Assembly: GCF_002295115.1 (NCBI RefSeq)
Contig: NZ_NSFV01000005.1
Span: 62,001-126,000, forward strand
DNA: 64,000 nucleotides
Origin: Mesorhizobium sp. WSM4311
GTDB lineage: Bacteria > Pseudomonadota > Alphaproteobacteria > Rhizobiales > Rhizobiaceae
Direction: 5' to 3'
In this document: one piece after another, positions 9,021-17,178 of the stretch
Layout of the letters: the number at the start of each line of letters is the position of its first letter
Numbering within the stretch: the first letter of the stretch is position 1
The notes under the pieces: model-generated
Database searches by the model: none
What the model saw: only the letters and a program-made list of their open reading frames with translations
Told to the model about the DNA's origin: nothing
Translations under genes and position numbers: made by a program

Positions 9021-10048
9021 CGGGTGAAACGGTGAGCGGCCAAGACGTCGGCAATCCCAATAAAGGCGGCTGGCGGGTCGCCGTGCTGGGCGGCGGCGCC
9101 TGGGGCACGGCGCTGGCGCTGGCCATGCTGCGCGCCGGCCATAAGGTGCGGCTGTTCGCGCGCGATCCGCAAACCGTGGCCGCGATCGGCCAAGGCCAGA
9201 ATCCACGCTATCTGCCCGGCATCGCCATTGCGCCCGGCATCGAAGCGACAACAGACATTGCGGCGGCGCTCTCGGGGGCCCATTGCGTGCTGGCGGTAAC
9301 GCCGGCGCAGTCTCTGCGGGCGACGCTGGCGGCCGCGAAGGACCATATGCCGGGCGGCATCCCGCTTGTGCTCTGTGCCAAGGGCATCGAGCGCGACACC
9401 GGCGCCTTGCTGTCGGCAATTGTCGACGAAATCCTGCCGCGAAATCCGGTCGCCGCGCTGTCGGGCCCGAGCTTCGCCACCGATGTCGCCCGCGGCCTGC
9501 CGACAGCGGTCGTGGTCGCCGCCCGCGACGAGGCGCTGGCGGCTGACCTTGCCGCCCGCTTTTCCGCCGAAAACCTGCGCTGCTATTCGAGCGACGACCT
9601 GATCGGCGTCGAGATCGGCGGCGCCTTGAAGAATGTCTTTGCCATCGCCGCGGGCGCCATCACCGGCGCCGGGCTTGGCGCCAGCGCCCAGGCCGCCATG
9701 GTGACGCGCGGCTTCGTCGAACTGCGCCGCATCGGTGCCGCCTTCGGCGCCAGGCCCGAGACCTTGATGGGGCTTTCCGGCCTTGGCGACCTGCTGCTGA
9801 CCTGCTCGTCGGCGCAATCGCGCAACTTCGCCTACGGGCTGGCGCTCGGGCAAGGCAAGGCGCTTGCCGGACTGGCGCTGGCCGAGGGCGTGCCGACGGC
9901 GGCGATCGCCGCCCGCATCGCCACCGAGCGCGGCATCGACGCGCCGATCATAACCGCCGTGGCGGCCATACTGGACGGCACCATCACCATCGGCCAGGCG
10001 GTGACGGCCCTGATGACCCGGCCGCTGAAGACCGAAACCAACGATTGA
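9017..10048 (+). CDS. gpsA: Glycerol-3-phosphate dehydrogenase [NAD(P)+]
   Basis: A 343-residue enzyme that reduces dihydroxyacetone phosphate to sn-glycerol 3-phosphate for phospholipid synthesis. It has the Rossmann motif [12 protein letters not shown] (about 23-34), the LCAKGIE block and the catalytic-lysine region [13 protein letters not shown]. The C-terminal helical domain is complete. The ATG overlaps the tsaD stop by 4 bases, and the N-terminus has a 15-residue extension before the Rossmann strand compared with shorter homologues. tsaD-gpsA-YciI-EVE is a recurrent alphaproteobacterial order. Confidence 0.95.
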   Translation: MTGETVSGQDVGNPNKGGWRVAVLGGGAWGTALALAMLRAGHKVRLFARDPQTVAAIGQGQNPRYLPGIAIAPGIEATTDIAAALSGAHCVLAVTPAQSLRATLAAAKDHMPGGIPLVLCAKGIERDTGALLSAIVDEILPRNPVAALSGPSFATDVARGLPTAVVVAARDEALAADLAARFSAENLRCYSSDDLIGVEIGGALKNVFAIAAGAITGAGLGASAQAAMVTRGFVELRRIGAAFGARPETLMGLSGLGDLLLTCSSAQSRNFAYGLALGQGKALAGLALAEGVPTAAIAARIATERGIDAPIITAVAAILDGTITIGQAVTALMTRPLKTETND

Positions 10049-10088
10049 TCCCCACGACTCTGATCCAGAAGAACCCAGGAGAAAGACC

Positions 10089-10385
10089 ATGCTGTTCGCT
10101 TTGATTTGCAAGGACAAGCCCGCGAGCCTGCAGGTGCGCCTCGACACGCGGCCCGAGCATGTCGCTTTTCTCGAAGGGCTGAATGCGGACAAGAGACTGG
10201 CCTTCGCCGGTCCGTTCCTCGATGCCGACGGCAAGCCCAATGGCAGTCTCGTGGTCGTCGAAGCGCCGGATCTGGCCGCGGCGCAGGCCTTGTCGGCCGC
10301 CGACCCCTATGCCAAGGCGGGCCTGTTCGAAAGCGTCGAAATTCGCCAGTGGAACTGGACGTTCAACAAGCCGGCGGCTAGTTAA
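10089..10385 (+). CDS. YciI family protein
   Basis: A 98-residue ferredoxin-like protein of the YciI/YCII superfamily, recognisable from the N-terminal MLFALICKDKPASLQVRLDT and the ADPYAKAGLFESVEI segment. Homologues carry a His/Asp pair proposed to be catalytic, but no general substrate is known. The start has an AGGAGAAAG ribosome-binding site. It lies 40 bases after gpsA and 38 before the EVE gene, all on one strand. Confidence 0.87.
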   Translation: MLFALICKDKPASLQVRLDTRPEHVAFLEGLNADKRLAFAGPFLDADGKPNGSLVVVEAPDLAAAQALSAADPYAKAGLFESVEIRQWNWTFNKPAAS

Positions 10386-10423
10386 TTCCGGTTGCCTGCA
10401 CCTGGATCGCACGGAGGAGAAAC

Positions 10424-10849
10424 ATGAACTACTGGCTGTTCAAATCCGAACCCTCGGTCTTCTCCTTCGAGGCGTTGAAGGCCAAGGGCAAGGCCGGCAC
10501 GCAATGGGACGGCGTGCGCAACTACGCCGCCCGCAACAACATGAAGGCCATGCAGATCGGCGATCTCGGCTTCTTCTACCATTCCAATGAGGGGCTCAAC
10601 ATCGTCGGCATCGCCGAAGTCTGCGCGCTGGCCCACCCCGACACCACTTCGGATGATCCGCGCTGGGAATGCGTGGACATCCGCGCGGTTCGCGATGTGC
10701 CGAACCCGCCGACGCTGGAACAGGTGAAAGCCAATCCGAAGCTCGCCGAAATGGCGCTGGTGCGGCTCGGCCGGCTTTCCGTGCAGCCGGTGACCCCGGC
10801 CGAATGGAAGGAAGTCTGCCGCATGGGCGGCCTGACGCCCGCTCCGTGA
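10424..10849 (+). CDS. EVE domain-containing protein
   Basis: A 141-residue stand-alone EVE domain, the PUA-like fold related to YTH domains. The start MNYWLFKSEPSVFSFEAL, the WDGVRNYAARNNMK block and GFFYHSNEG are the family signature. Bacterial EVE proteins are thought to read modified bases in RNA or DNA. The start has a strong GGAGG site. The stop overlaps the GTG start of the methyltransferase gene (GTGA), so the two are translationally coupled. Confidence 0.92.
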   Translation: MNYWLFKSEPSVFSFEALKAKGKAGTQWDGVRNYAARNNMKAMQIGDLGFFYHSNEGLNIVGIAEVCALAHPDTTSDDPRWECVDIRAVRDVPNPPTLEQVKANPKLAEMALVRLGRLSVQPVTPAEWKEVCRMGGLTPAP

Positions 10850-11502
10850 CGGCGCTCACCCCGCACGGCGCGAAGCAATTCATCCTCGACAACACGGCGC
10901 TGATGGCGCCGCCGCATGTGCCCGAGATTCTGCTGCGTCTCGCCGATGAAGCGCACGATCTGTGGCAGCGCACCGAGGACGAACTGGTCGAGATCGGCCT
11001 GCCGCCGCCGTTCTGGGCCTTTGCCTGGGCCGGCGGACAGGGCCTTGCCCGCTATGTCCTGGACAATCCCGACACGGTGCGAGGCAAGCGCGTGCTCGAC
11101 TTCGCCTCAGGCTCCGGCCTTGTCGCCATCGCCGCCGCCAAGGCGGACGCTGCCGCAGTTATCGCAGCCGACATCGACCCGTTTTGCGCCACGGCGATCC
11201 GCCTCAACAGCGAGGCCAATGGCGTCGGGATCGGCTTCCTCGGCACGGATTGCATCGGCACCGACGCGGGCTGGGACGTGGTCCTGGCCGGCGACGTTTT
11301 CTACGACAAATCCTTCGCCGACCGCCTGATGCCGTGGTTCGCGACACTCAAGGCGCGCGGAGCCGAGATCTTCGTCGGCGATCCCGGCCGGTCGTATCTG
11401 CCGAAATCGGGGCTGGAGCCGCTTGCGGTCTATGAGGTGGAGGTCACGCGGGCGCTGGAGGATTCCCTGGTCAAGCGCACCACCGTCTGGCGCTTTGCTT
11501 GA
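10846..11502 (+). CDS. Class I SAM-dependent methyltransferase (PrmA/NNMT-like, lysine-methyltransferase type)
   Basis: A 218-residue protein with the SAM-binding motif VLDFASGSGLVAIAAAKA (about 88-105), followed by an acidic residue in IAADIDPF. Motif DVVLAGDVFYD stands where family members that methylate lysine or nicotinamide have an acidic-hydrophobic strand. The N-terminus has PPFWAFAWAGGQGLARYVL, typical of the ETFB-lysine methyltransferase/'nicotinamide N-methylase' group. The GTG start at 10846 overlaps the EVE stop and gives a family-like length; longer starts would run inside the EVE gene. The substrate is unknown. Confidence 0.82.
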   Translation: MTALTPHGAKQFILDNTALMAPPHVPEILLRLADEAHDLWQRTEDELVEIGLPPPFWAFAWAGGQGLARYVLDNPDTVRGKRVLDFASGSGLVAIAAAKADAAAVIAADIDPFCATAIRLNSEANGVGIGFLGTDCIGTDAGWDVVLAGDVFYDKSFADRLMPWFATLKARGAEIFVGDPGRSYLPKSGLEPLAVYEVEVTRALEDSLVKRTTVWRFA

Positions 11503-11571
11503 CGCCATCGCCGAAGCGCCTGATACAGAATGCATGCATGTCGCATGGCCTGCATCTGGAGGGGGAAGCTC

Positions 11572-11988
11572 ATGGATTTTTCAGCAGTGAACTGGCTGGC
11601 GGTCATTGCCGCCGCCGTCTTGGCCTGGCTGTTCGGCGCCGCCTGGTACATGGCGTTGAGCAAGCCGTGGCTGAAGGCCGCCAAGCTCGATCCGGCGACG
11701 ATGAAGAAATCGCCCCTGCCTTTCGTCATCAGCTTCGTCGCCGAACTGGTCATGGCCTACATCATGGCCCTGATCGTCGCCGCGATGACGGGCGGTGAAC
11801 CGACATTGCTCGCCGGACTTGTCTTCGGCTTCGTGCTTTGGCTGGGGTTCATCGCCACGACGCTGTCGGTCAACCATCGCTACGAAAATTTCGGCTGGGA
11901 CCTGACCCTCATCGACGGTGGTCACTGGCTGGGCGTCCTGTTGATCGTCGGCGCGGTGATCGGCTGGTTCGGCGCCGCGGCAAGCTAA
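11572..11988 (+). CDS. DUF1761 family integral membrane protein
   Basis: A 138-residue protein with four hydrophobic segments. It starts MDFSAVNWLAVIAAAVLAW and carries FGAAWYMALSKPWLKA, both typical of DUF1761. No function is established. The ATG at 11572 follows GGGGGAAG at good spacing; an upstream in-frame ATG at 11530 would lack a site. It lies 69 bases after the methyltransferase gene. Confidence 0.82.
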   Translation: MDFSAVNWLAVIAAAVLAWLFGAAWYMALSKPWLKAAKLDPATMKKSPLPFVISFVAELVMAYIMALIVAAMTGGEPTLLAGLVFGFVLWLGFIATTLSVNHRYENFGWDLTLIDGGHWLGVLLIVGAVIGWFGAAAS

Positions 11989-12003
11989 GGCGGCGCGTTG
12001 ACG

Positions 12004-12747
12004 ATGGCGGACGAGTCCGGCTTTCCACGCGACCAGGTGTTCAGCCGGATCTGCCACGTCAAGCAGGGCTATGACGACCGGCGCCGGCACATTGTCGGCG
12101 AATTCGAGCGGCGCGGCGTGCCGGTCTATTTTTACACGGACTGGGACCAGGCAGACATCACGCCGGAAATCCGAAACGAGCTGGTCGCGCCAGCCCTTAC
12201 CCATCCGGCGACCGTCTCGCTGGCGCTGAAGCATGTCGGCATCTGGCGCGACTTCCTCGAGACCGACCTTCCCTATTGCCTCGTGTTCGAGGACGACGTC
12301 TTCCTCGCCCGCGACTTCGTCGCCAAGTTCCGGCAGGGGCTTTCCGAACTCGGCAGCCCCAGCCGCAAGGCCGTCATCTATCTCGGCAATGGCAGCAACT
12401 ACTACACGCCGGGCTGGAAATTGCGGAAGGGCCAGAAGCTTTATCCGGCACTGCATGCCAGATGCACCGATTCCTACCTTATTACCCGCCCGGTTGCCGA
12501 GGCCCGTTGCGCCTGGATCGCGCAAAACAAGATATCGACGGCGATCGATCACCAGATTGAGCAGATGGACGAGAGGCTCGGGGTTGAAATGCTTTGGTTC
12601 GAACGGCCCATTGTCGAACAGGGCAGCGAAAACGGGGCGTTTCAGACGTCCATTTCGGCGAAAAGATACCCGCGTCTCTACAAAAGTGTGAAATGGAACT
12701 GGAAGAAGTACACGCGCATGATCTTCGGCCATAGCGCCCGGTCGTGA
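12004..12747 (+). CDS. Glycosyltransferase family 25 (LPS-type)
   Basis: About 247 residues matching GT25 enzymes of lipopolysaccharide outer-core and glycan synthesis. The diagnostic acidic motif LVFEDDVFLARDFV (about 92-105) would bind the metal-sugar-nucleotide. Upstream is SLALKHVGIWRDFLETD, the usual helix before that strand. No membrane segment, so it acts in the cytoplasm or at the membrane face. The start is uncertain: TTG at 11998 has AAGG 7 bases upstream, while ATG at 12004 is 13 bases away. No partner glycan genes are nearby. Confidence 0.8.
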   Translation: MADESGFPRDQVFSRICHVKQGYDDRRRHIVGEFERRGVPVYFYTDWDQADITPEIRNELVAPALTHPATVSLALKHVGIWRDFLETDLPYCLVFEDDVFLARDFVAKFRQGLSELGSPSRKAVIYLGNGSNYYTPGWKLRKGQKLYPALHARCTDSYLITRPVAEARCAWIAQNKISTAIDHQIEQMDERLGVEMLWFERPIVEQGSENGAFQTSISAKRYPRLYKSVKWNWKKYTRMIFGHSARS

Positions 12748-12771
12748 CCGAAGGACGGGCCCGGCAGCGGC

Positions 12772-13704
12772 CTACACCTTCTCCGTGCCGTGCGTCTTTG
12801 CCGCTTCCTCCAGCAGCCACTCACGAAACGCCGCGATGCGGGTGTCGTCCTTCACGGCTTCCGGATAAACCAGGAAATAGGCGAAGTCCGGCGCGACCTT
12901 GATGCCGAGCTCGAAGGGGCGCACGAGACGCCCTTGCGACAGGTCGTTGGCGACCATGGCGAAGTCGGCCAGCGCCACGGCATTGCCGTCGAGGGCCGCC
13001 TGCGTGGCATCGGTCGAGGAGCCGAAGACGAGGGTGCGGCTGTCGTCGAAATCGTCGACGCCGGCCGCCTGCATCCACATGCTCCAGTTCGGCCAGGTGA
13101 CGCCTTGCCGCGACCAATCGATATGCGCGAGCGTGTGCTGGAAGAGATCGCGCGGTTCGTTGAGCGGCGGCCCGGAAGCCAGCAGCGCCGGGCTGCACAC
13201 CGGGATGATGATGTTGTCGAACAGCCGGTGCGCGCAAAGCCCGGCATATCTGCCGGTGCCGAACCGGATGCCGATATCGACGTCGTCGCGCTCGAAGTCC
13301 CTGACATCGTAGGAGATGTCGAAACGCAACTCGATGCCTGGCCGCTGGCGGCGGAAATCGTCGATGCGCCGCATCAGCCATTTCGTCGCGAACTGGGCGT
13401 CGAGCGTCACTTTCAAGAGCGACGTGCCGCGCGTCATCTTGCGGGCGCGCGACACCGCCCGGTTGAGCAGGTCGAGCGCATCGATCGACGCCTCGTGAAG
13501 CACGTTTCCAGCTTCCGTCAGCCGCATGGTGCGGCTGGTGCGCGTGAACAGCACTAGGTCGAGTTGATCCTCGATTTCCTTGACCTGGTGGCTGACCGCG
13601 GCCGGCGTCAGCCCAAGCTCGTCGGCGGCGCGGGTGAAATTGAGGTGACGCGCCGCCGCCTCGAAGGTCCTCAGCGCGCGCGTTCCGGGCAGGAGGCGAG
13701 ACAT
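12772..13704 (-). CDS. LysR-type transcriptional regulator, GcvA-like
   Basis: A 310-residue regulator. The N-terminal winged helix-turn-helix (about 5-65) contains ALRTFEAAARHLNFTRAADE and LGLTPAAVSHQVKEIEDQL, followed by a periplasmic-binding-protein-like effector domain. The pattern is closest to the GcvA group, which in rhizobia contains many uncharacterised paralogues. It diverges from a DUF1127 gene across 130 AT-richer bases that could hold its site. The effector is unknown. Confidence 0.9.
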   Translation of the reverse strand: MSRLLPGTRALRTFEAAARHLNFTRAADELGLTPAAVSHQVKEIEDQLDLVLFTRTSRTMRLTEAGNVLHEASIDALDLLNRAVSRARKMTRGTSLLKVTLDAQFATKWLMRRIDDFRRQRPGIELRFDISYDVRDFERDDVDIGIRFGTGRYAGLCAHRLFDNIIIPVCSPALLASGPPLNEPRDLFQHTLAHIDWSRQGVTWPNWSMWMQAAGVDDFDDSRTLVFGSSTDATQAALDGNAVALADFAMVANDLSQGRLVRPFELGIKVAPDFAYFLVYPEAVKDDTRIAAFREWLLEEAAKTHGTEKV

Positions 13705-13834
13705 CTGATCTCCAAATAAAACTTGATAATCTGAAAAGAACTACTCGTTTCCCGTTTGTTTTTCAATCCAGCATGATGTCGACATCGAGACACCTTCAAA
13801 CCGGATTTGATATCCGGAGAAACCGGATAAAGCC

Positions 13835-14077
13835 ATGACCGACATCGCTCTGAAGTCCCACACCACCCTGAAATCATCTCTCCCGCAGTGGCTGCGCGCC
13901 ACGTTCGACTGGCTGCGCCAGGCCAACGTCGCCGCCAGGCTTCCCTTGGAATCGGTCGACGACCTCTCCGACCGTGAACTGCGCGATATCGGCGGCGAAC
14001 GCCGCGACATTGCCAGGGCGATGGACCGTGAGCTTCGCGAAATCGGACTGCTGGGCACGGGTTGGCAGAAGCGATAG
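13835..14077 (+). CDS. DUF1127 small protein
   Basis: An 80-residue basic protein. The C-terminal half, with LESVDDLSDRELRDIGGERRD, is the DUF1127 (YjiS-like) domain, an Arg-rich short helix-turn-helix-like segment. In some alphaproteobacteria DUF1127 proteins bind RNA and affect sRNA turnover and phosphate metabolism; that role is family knowledge only. Upstream at 13798-13827 are repeated CCGGAT/ATCCGG words that could be a regulatory element. The 3' end runs into a strong palindrome shared with the converging transpeptidase gene. Confidence 0.85.
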   Translation: MTDIALKSHTTLKSSLPQWLRATFDWLRQANVAARLPLESVDDLSDRELRDIGGERRDIARAMDRELREIGLLGTGWQKR

Positions 14078-14087
14078 AAAAGGGATT

Positions 14088-14142
14088 GGGCAGTAGGCGG
14101 TAGGGAATAGGCGTAGAAAGAGATGCCTACTGCCTACTGCCC
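14088..14142. repeat. GGCAGTAGG palindrome between convergent genes
   Basis: Arms at 14088-14104 and 14126-14142 are inverted repeats matching at 16 of 17 positions, and each is built from 7-base words such as GGCAGTA and GGTAGGG. The partly matching sequence continues to 14154, so the stop codon of the converging L,D-transpeptidase gene (14148-14150) lies inside the repeat region. It likely ends both transcripts, although there is no U-tract. Similar GGCAGTAGG strings are common in Mesorhizobium intergenic DNA. Confidence 0.75.
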
Positions 14143-14147
14143 ATTCC

Positions 14148-14744
14148 CTACCGCACCACCCTCACCATCGTCCTATCCGACAGCAGCGGCAGCAGCCGGG
14201 CCATCGTGCGCGCTGTCACCGCCACGCAACCTTGCGTCGGCGTGAAATCTGGTCGCGCCAGATGAAAGAAGATGGCGCTGCCGCGCCCACGGCGTCGCGG
14301 CGCGATGTTCCAGTCGAGCACCAGACAGGCGTCGTAGAGCCGGTCGTCGCGCCGCATGCGCTCATGGCTGGCGCCATAGGGGATCCTGACCGGCCTGTTG
14401 TAGTTGCGGTCGTCTGATACCTCGCACCAGCCGAGATCGGGCCCGATCGGCGTCATCGCCAGCCGCGTCCGGCGGCCACCGGCAAACTGATCTCCCCGGA
14501 AATAACCCGACAGGATCCGCATCGAGCCGAGCGGCGTGGCGCCATCGCCCTCGCGCTTGTCGGCCGAGATGCCGCCGCGCCCCAGAGCGCAGGCAAACAC
14601 TGTTTTCCCGGCCTGCAGCAGGCCCTGGCTGGGGTGGCCGGGCCTTGCCCGCACGGTCAGCACACGCAGCCGTTTCGGCAAAATTGCGCCGGCTGCATTG
14701 CGATCGCGTTTTTTCTTGTATGATCGTGCCACGGAACAAATCAC
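14148..14744 (-). CDS. L,D-transpeptidase (YkuD) family protein
   Basis: About 198 residues forming a single YkuD catalytic domain. The active-site region has FHLARPDFTPTQGCVAV with His161 and Cys173. This is the HxxxxxxxxxxxGC spacing of the short Rhizobiales group rather than the longer classical SHGC motif. Such enzymes make or cleave 3-3 peptidoglycan cross-links or anchor proteins. No clear signal peptide is visible, and the start is unsure: GTG at 14744 or at 14732. The stop lies within a palindromic repeat. It diverges from the response-regulator gene. Confidence 0.78.
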   Translation of the reverse strand: MICSVARSYKKKRDRNAAGAILPKRLRVLTVRARPGHPSQGLLQAGKTVFACALGRGGISADKREGDGATPLGSMRILSGYFRGDQFAGGRRTRLAMTPIGPDLGWCEVSDDRNYNRPVRIPYGASHERMRRDDRLYDACLVLDWNIAPRRRGRGSAIFFHLARPDFTPTQGCVAVTARTMARLLPLLSDRTMVRVVR

Positions 14745-14828
14745 TGTGATCGGCTATTGTGTCGGCCAGCTTCCGCATAAATACGCAGCGGTCAACTGAA
14801 TTTCATTTTCAAAACAACGGATTGATCC

Positions 14829-15512
14829 ATGACTTCACGCACCATCCTAATCGTCGACGACGACGACGACCTGCGCGGCACACTGGTCGAGCAACTCGCC
14901 CTCTACGAGGAATTCGACGTGTTGCAGGAAGCGACTGCGGCAAAAGGCGTCACGGCGGCACGCGGCGGCCTCATCGACCTGCTCATCATGGATGTCGGCC
15001 TGCCCGACATGGACGGCCGCGAGGCCGTCAAAATCCTGCGCAAGGGCGGCTACAAGGCGCCCATCATCATGCTGACCGGCCACGACACCGATTCGGACAC
15101 GATTCTGGGTCTCGAGGCCGGCGCCAACGACTATGTGACGAAGCCGTTCCGCTTCGCGGTGCTGCTGGCGCGCATCCGTGCCCAGCTGCGCCAGCACGAG
15201 CAGAGCGAGGACGCGACCTTCTCGGTCGGCCCCTACACTTTCAAACCCAGCCAGAAGCTGCTCATCGACCCGCGTGGCGGCAAGGTGCGGCTGACGGAGA
15301 AGGAAGCCTCGATCATCAAATATCTCTACCGCGCCGACCAAAAGGTGGTGACGCGCGACGTGCTGCTGGAGGAAGTCTGGGGCTACAATTCCGGCGTCAC
15401 CACGCACACGCTGGAAACCCATGTCTACCGGCTGCGCCAGAAGATCGAGCGCGATCCTTCCAATGCGGAAATTCTTGTGACAGAAAGCGGTGGCTACAAG
15501 CTGGTTCCTTAA
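14829..15512 (+). CDS. OmpR-family response regulator
   Basis: A 227-residue two-domain regulator. The receiver (1-120) has the acidic pocket in VDDDDDLRG, phospho-acceptor Asp55 in LIMDVGLPD, Thr83 and Lys105 in DYVTKPF. The C-terminal winged helix (about 130-227) ends TESGGYKLVP, as in OmpR/PhoB proteins. No histidine kinase lies beside it, so it is an orphan regulator here; the next gene encodes a cyclic-nucleotide-binding protein. A weak hairpin terminator follows at 15532. Confidence 0.93.
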   Translation: MTSRTILIVDDDDDLRGTLVEQLALYEEFDVLQEATAAKGVTAARGGLIDLLIMDVGLPDMDGREAVKILRKGGYKAPIIMLTGHDTDSDTILGLEAGANDYVTKPFRFAVLLARIRAQLRQHEQSEDATFSVGPYTFKPSQKLLIDPRGGKVRLTEKEASIIKYLYRADQKVVTRDVLLEEVWGYNSGVTTHTLETHVYRLRQKIERDPSNAEILVTESGGYKLVP

Positions 15513-15531
15513 ACATTTCATTATCCAATAG

Positions 15532-15553
15532 GCGGTCTGGGCGGGACCGCTTT
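15532..15553 (+). terminator. Weak intrinsic terminator after the response regulator
   Basis: GCGGTC (15532-15537) and GACCGC (15545-15550) form a 6-base-pair stem with a 7-base loop, followed by only TTT. It lies 20 bases after the stop codon. The short U-run makes it weak, and some read-through to the next gene is possible. Confidence 0.4.
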
Positions 15554-15634
15554 CGGGTGCGATCCTGTTGGAGGGGATTAAGGATCGACTCGTGAAGGAG
15601 GGATTGGACTGACCGTTCGGGGACGCAGCTAGAG

Positions 15635-16093
15635 ATGGCGTTGGATGACGACATCCGCATCCTGTCCGCCGTGAGGCTCTTCCAGGGTTTCACGCAGGAA
15701 CAGCTACGCCTGCTCGCCTTCGGCGCCGAGACCACCCTGCTGCAGGCCAACCACAAGCTCTACCGCGAGGACGACGAGGCGGATACGGCCTATGTCGTGG
15801 TCAGCGGACGCATCGTGCTCTATCGCGAGCAGAGTGGCGAACGCATCCCGATCGGCACCGCCGGCCCCGGCACCATGCTCAGCGAACTGGCGTTGATCGC
15901 CGACACCAACCGGCTGACCAGCGCGTCGGCCGAAATCGACTCGGAAGTGATCCGGCTCAGCCGCAAGATGTTCCGCCGCATCCTGGAGGAATATCCGGAA
16001 GTGGCGGTGAAGCTGCACCAGCGCATCTCCGAGGAATTCCAGGACATGATCCGCCGCATCGAGGAACTGGCGCCACGGTTTTCGGGGAGGTGA
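15635..16093 (+). CDS. Cyclic nucleotide-binding domain protein (no HTH)
   Basis: A 152-residue protein consisting of one CNB domain. The phosphate-binding-cassette region reads GPGTMLSELALI followed by SASAEIDSEVIRL. There is no helix-turn-helix after the domain, unlike Crp/Fnr, so it cannot bind DNA in the usual way. The canonical cAMP-binding Arg is not evident, so the ligand, if any, is uncertain. It sits 122 bases after the orphan response regulator and could act with it; that is inference. Confidence 0.82.
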   Translation: MALDDDIRILSAVRLFQGFTQEQLRLLAFGAETTLLQANHKLYREDDEADTAYVVVSGRIVLYREQSGERIPIGTAGPGTMLSELALIADTNRLTSASAEIDSEVIRLSRKMFRRILEEYPEVAVKLHQRISEEFQDMIRRIEELAPRFSGR

Positions 16094-16146
16094 GAGCGAT
16101 CGTCGGTTGCAGCCAGGAACTACATTAGGCGGGAGCTTCGGCACAC

Positions 16147-16953
16147 CTAATCCAGGTTGAACCGCGCGATAACCGGCACATGGTCCGACGGCCGCTCCCA
16201 GCCGCGCGCCGCCCGCAGGATTTCGTAGCCGGCGAAATCAGGCACCAGATTGGGCGACGACCAGACATGGTCGAGCCGCCGGCCCCGGTTCGATGCTTCC
16301 CAGTCCTGCGCGCGATAGCTCCACCAGGTGTAGAGCTTCTGGTCGAATGGCACGTTGTGCCGCATCAGGTCGACCCAATTGCCGGCGAGCCGCATCGCCT
16401 CGAAGTTTTCGGTCTCGACCGGCGTATGGCTGACCACATTGAGCAATTGCTTGTGCGACCAAACGTCGTGCTCGAGTGGCGCGATGTTGAGGTCGCCGAC
16501 CAGCACCGAGGCGGACACCTCTGTATGCTCGGCGCGAATGGCGTTCATCTCGGCGACAAAGTCGAGCTTGTGCTTGAATTTCCTGTTGATTTCGGGATCG
16601 GGCTCGTCGCCGCCCGCCGGAACGTAGAAATTGTGCAGCAGGATCGTCTTGCCGCCGGCGCGCACCGACACCGACAGATGCCGGCTGTCCTCGATCTCGC
16701 AGAAGCGGCGCTTTTCGACCACCGCGATCGGCCGCCGCGCCACCGTGGCGACGCCGTGATAGCCCTTCTGGCCATGAAAGGCGATGTGCTGGTAGCCGAG
16801 CCTGCGGAATGCCTTTTCCGGGAACAGCTCGTCCGGAACCTTGGTCTCCTGCAGACACAGCACATCGGGCGCGTATTCATCGAGCAGGCGCTCGACGATC
16901 GGCATGCGCAGGCGCACGGAGTTGATGTTCCAGGTGGCGATGGAAAAAGGCAT
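16147..16953 (-). CDS. xth: Exodeoxyribonuclease III
   Basis: A 268-residue member of the exonuclease III/AP-endonuclease family, which repairs abasic sites and 3' blocks. Catalytic motifs are all present: NINSVR near the N-terminus, LQETKV with the metal-binding Glu, LVGDLNIAP with the Asp-x-Asn pair, RRLDHVW and the terminal SDHVPV with the Asp-His dyad. The ATG at 16953 starts exactly at the family N-terminus MPFSIATWN; the frame is open further upstream but is not homologous-looking. It converges on the CNB-domain gene. Confidence 0.94.
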   Translation of the reverse strand: MPFSIATWNINSVRLRMPIVERLLDEYAPDVLCLQETKVPDELFPEKAFRRLGYQHIAFHGQKGYHGVATVARRPIAVVEKRRFCEIEDSRHLSVSVRAGGKTILLHNFYVPAGGDEPDPEINRKFKHKLDFVAEMNAIRAEHTEVSASVLVGDLNIAPLEHDVWSHKQLLNVVSHTPVETENFEAMRLAGNWVDLMRHNVPFDQKLYTWWSYRAQDWEASNRGRRLDHVWSSPNLVPDFAGYEILRAARGWERPSDHVPVIARFNLD

Positions 16954-17110
16954 TTGGCAATCCGGACAGCGTGCAGCCAGCCAGGATCGATCGGCCCTGA
17001 CAGGGAAGACGCCTTTTGAGGGAGTCGGTCCGGAAACTGCCAGCCGGGCGCCGCAAACACAAGCCGGGCTTGCTGCGAACCCTTCGGGGTCGGTCAAAGC
17101 CCCCCAACTG

Positions 17111-17166
17111 CGTCATCCCTGGGCGAAGCAGGCGCGCAGCGCCGTCGCGGAGACCCTGGGAGGCTA
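17111..17166. repeat. Rhizobial intergenic repeat, CGTCATCC...GAGACCCTGGG family (copy 1)
   Basis: The segment runs from CGTCATCCCTGGGCGAAGCA to GCGGAGACCCTGGGAGGCT. The start and end words CGTCATCC and AGACCCTGGG recur, in the opposite orientation and in longer form, at 51113-51203. I know such sequences as frequent non-coding repeats in Mesorhizobium genomes. The 225 bases between xth and the LolA-like gene hold no other supported feature apart from the palindrome CAAGCCGGGCTTG near 17060. Confidence 0.55.
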
Positions 17167-17178
17167 ACAAGTCAGCGA

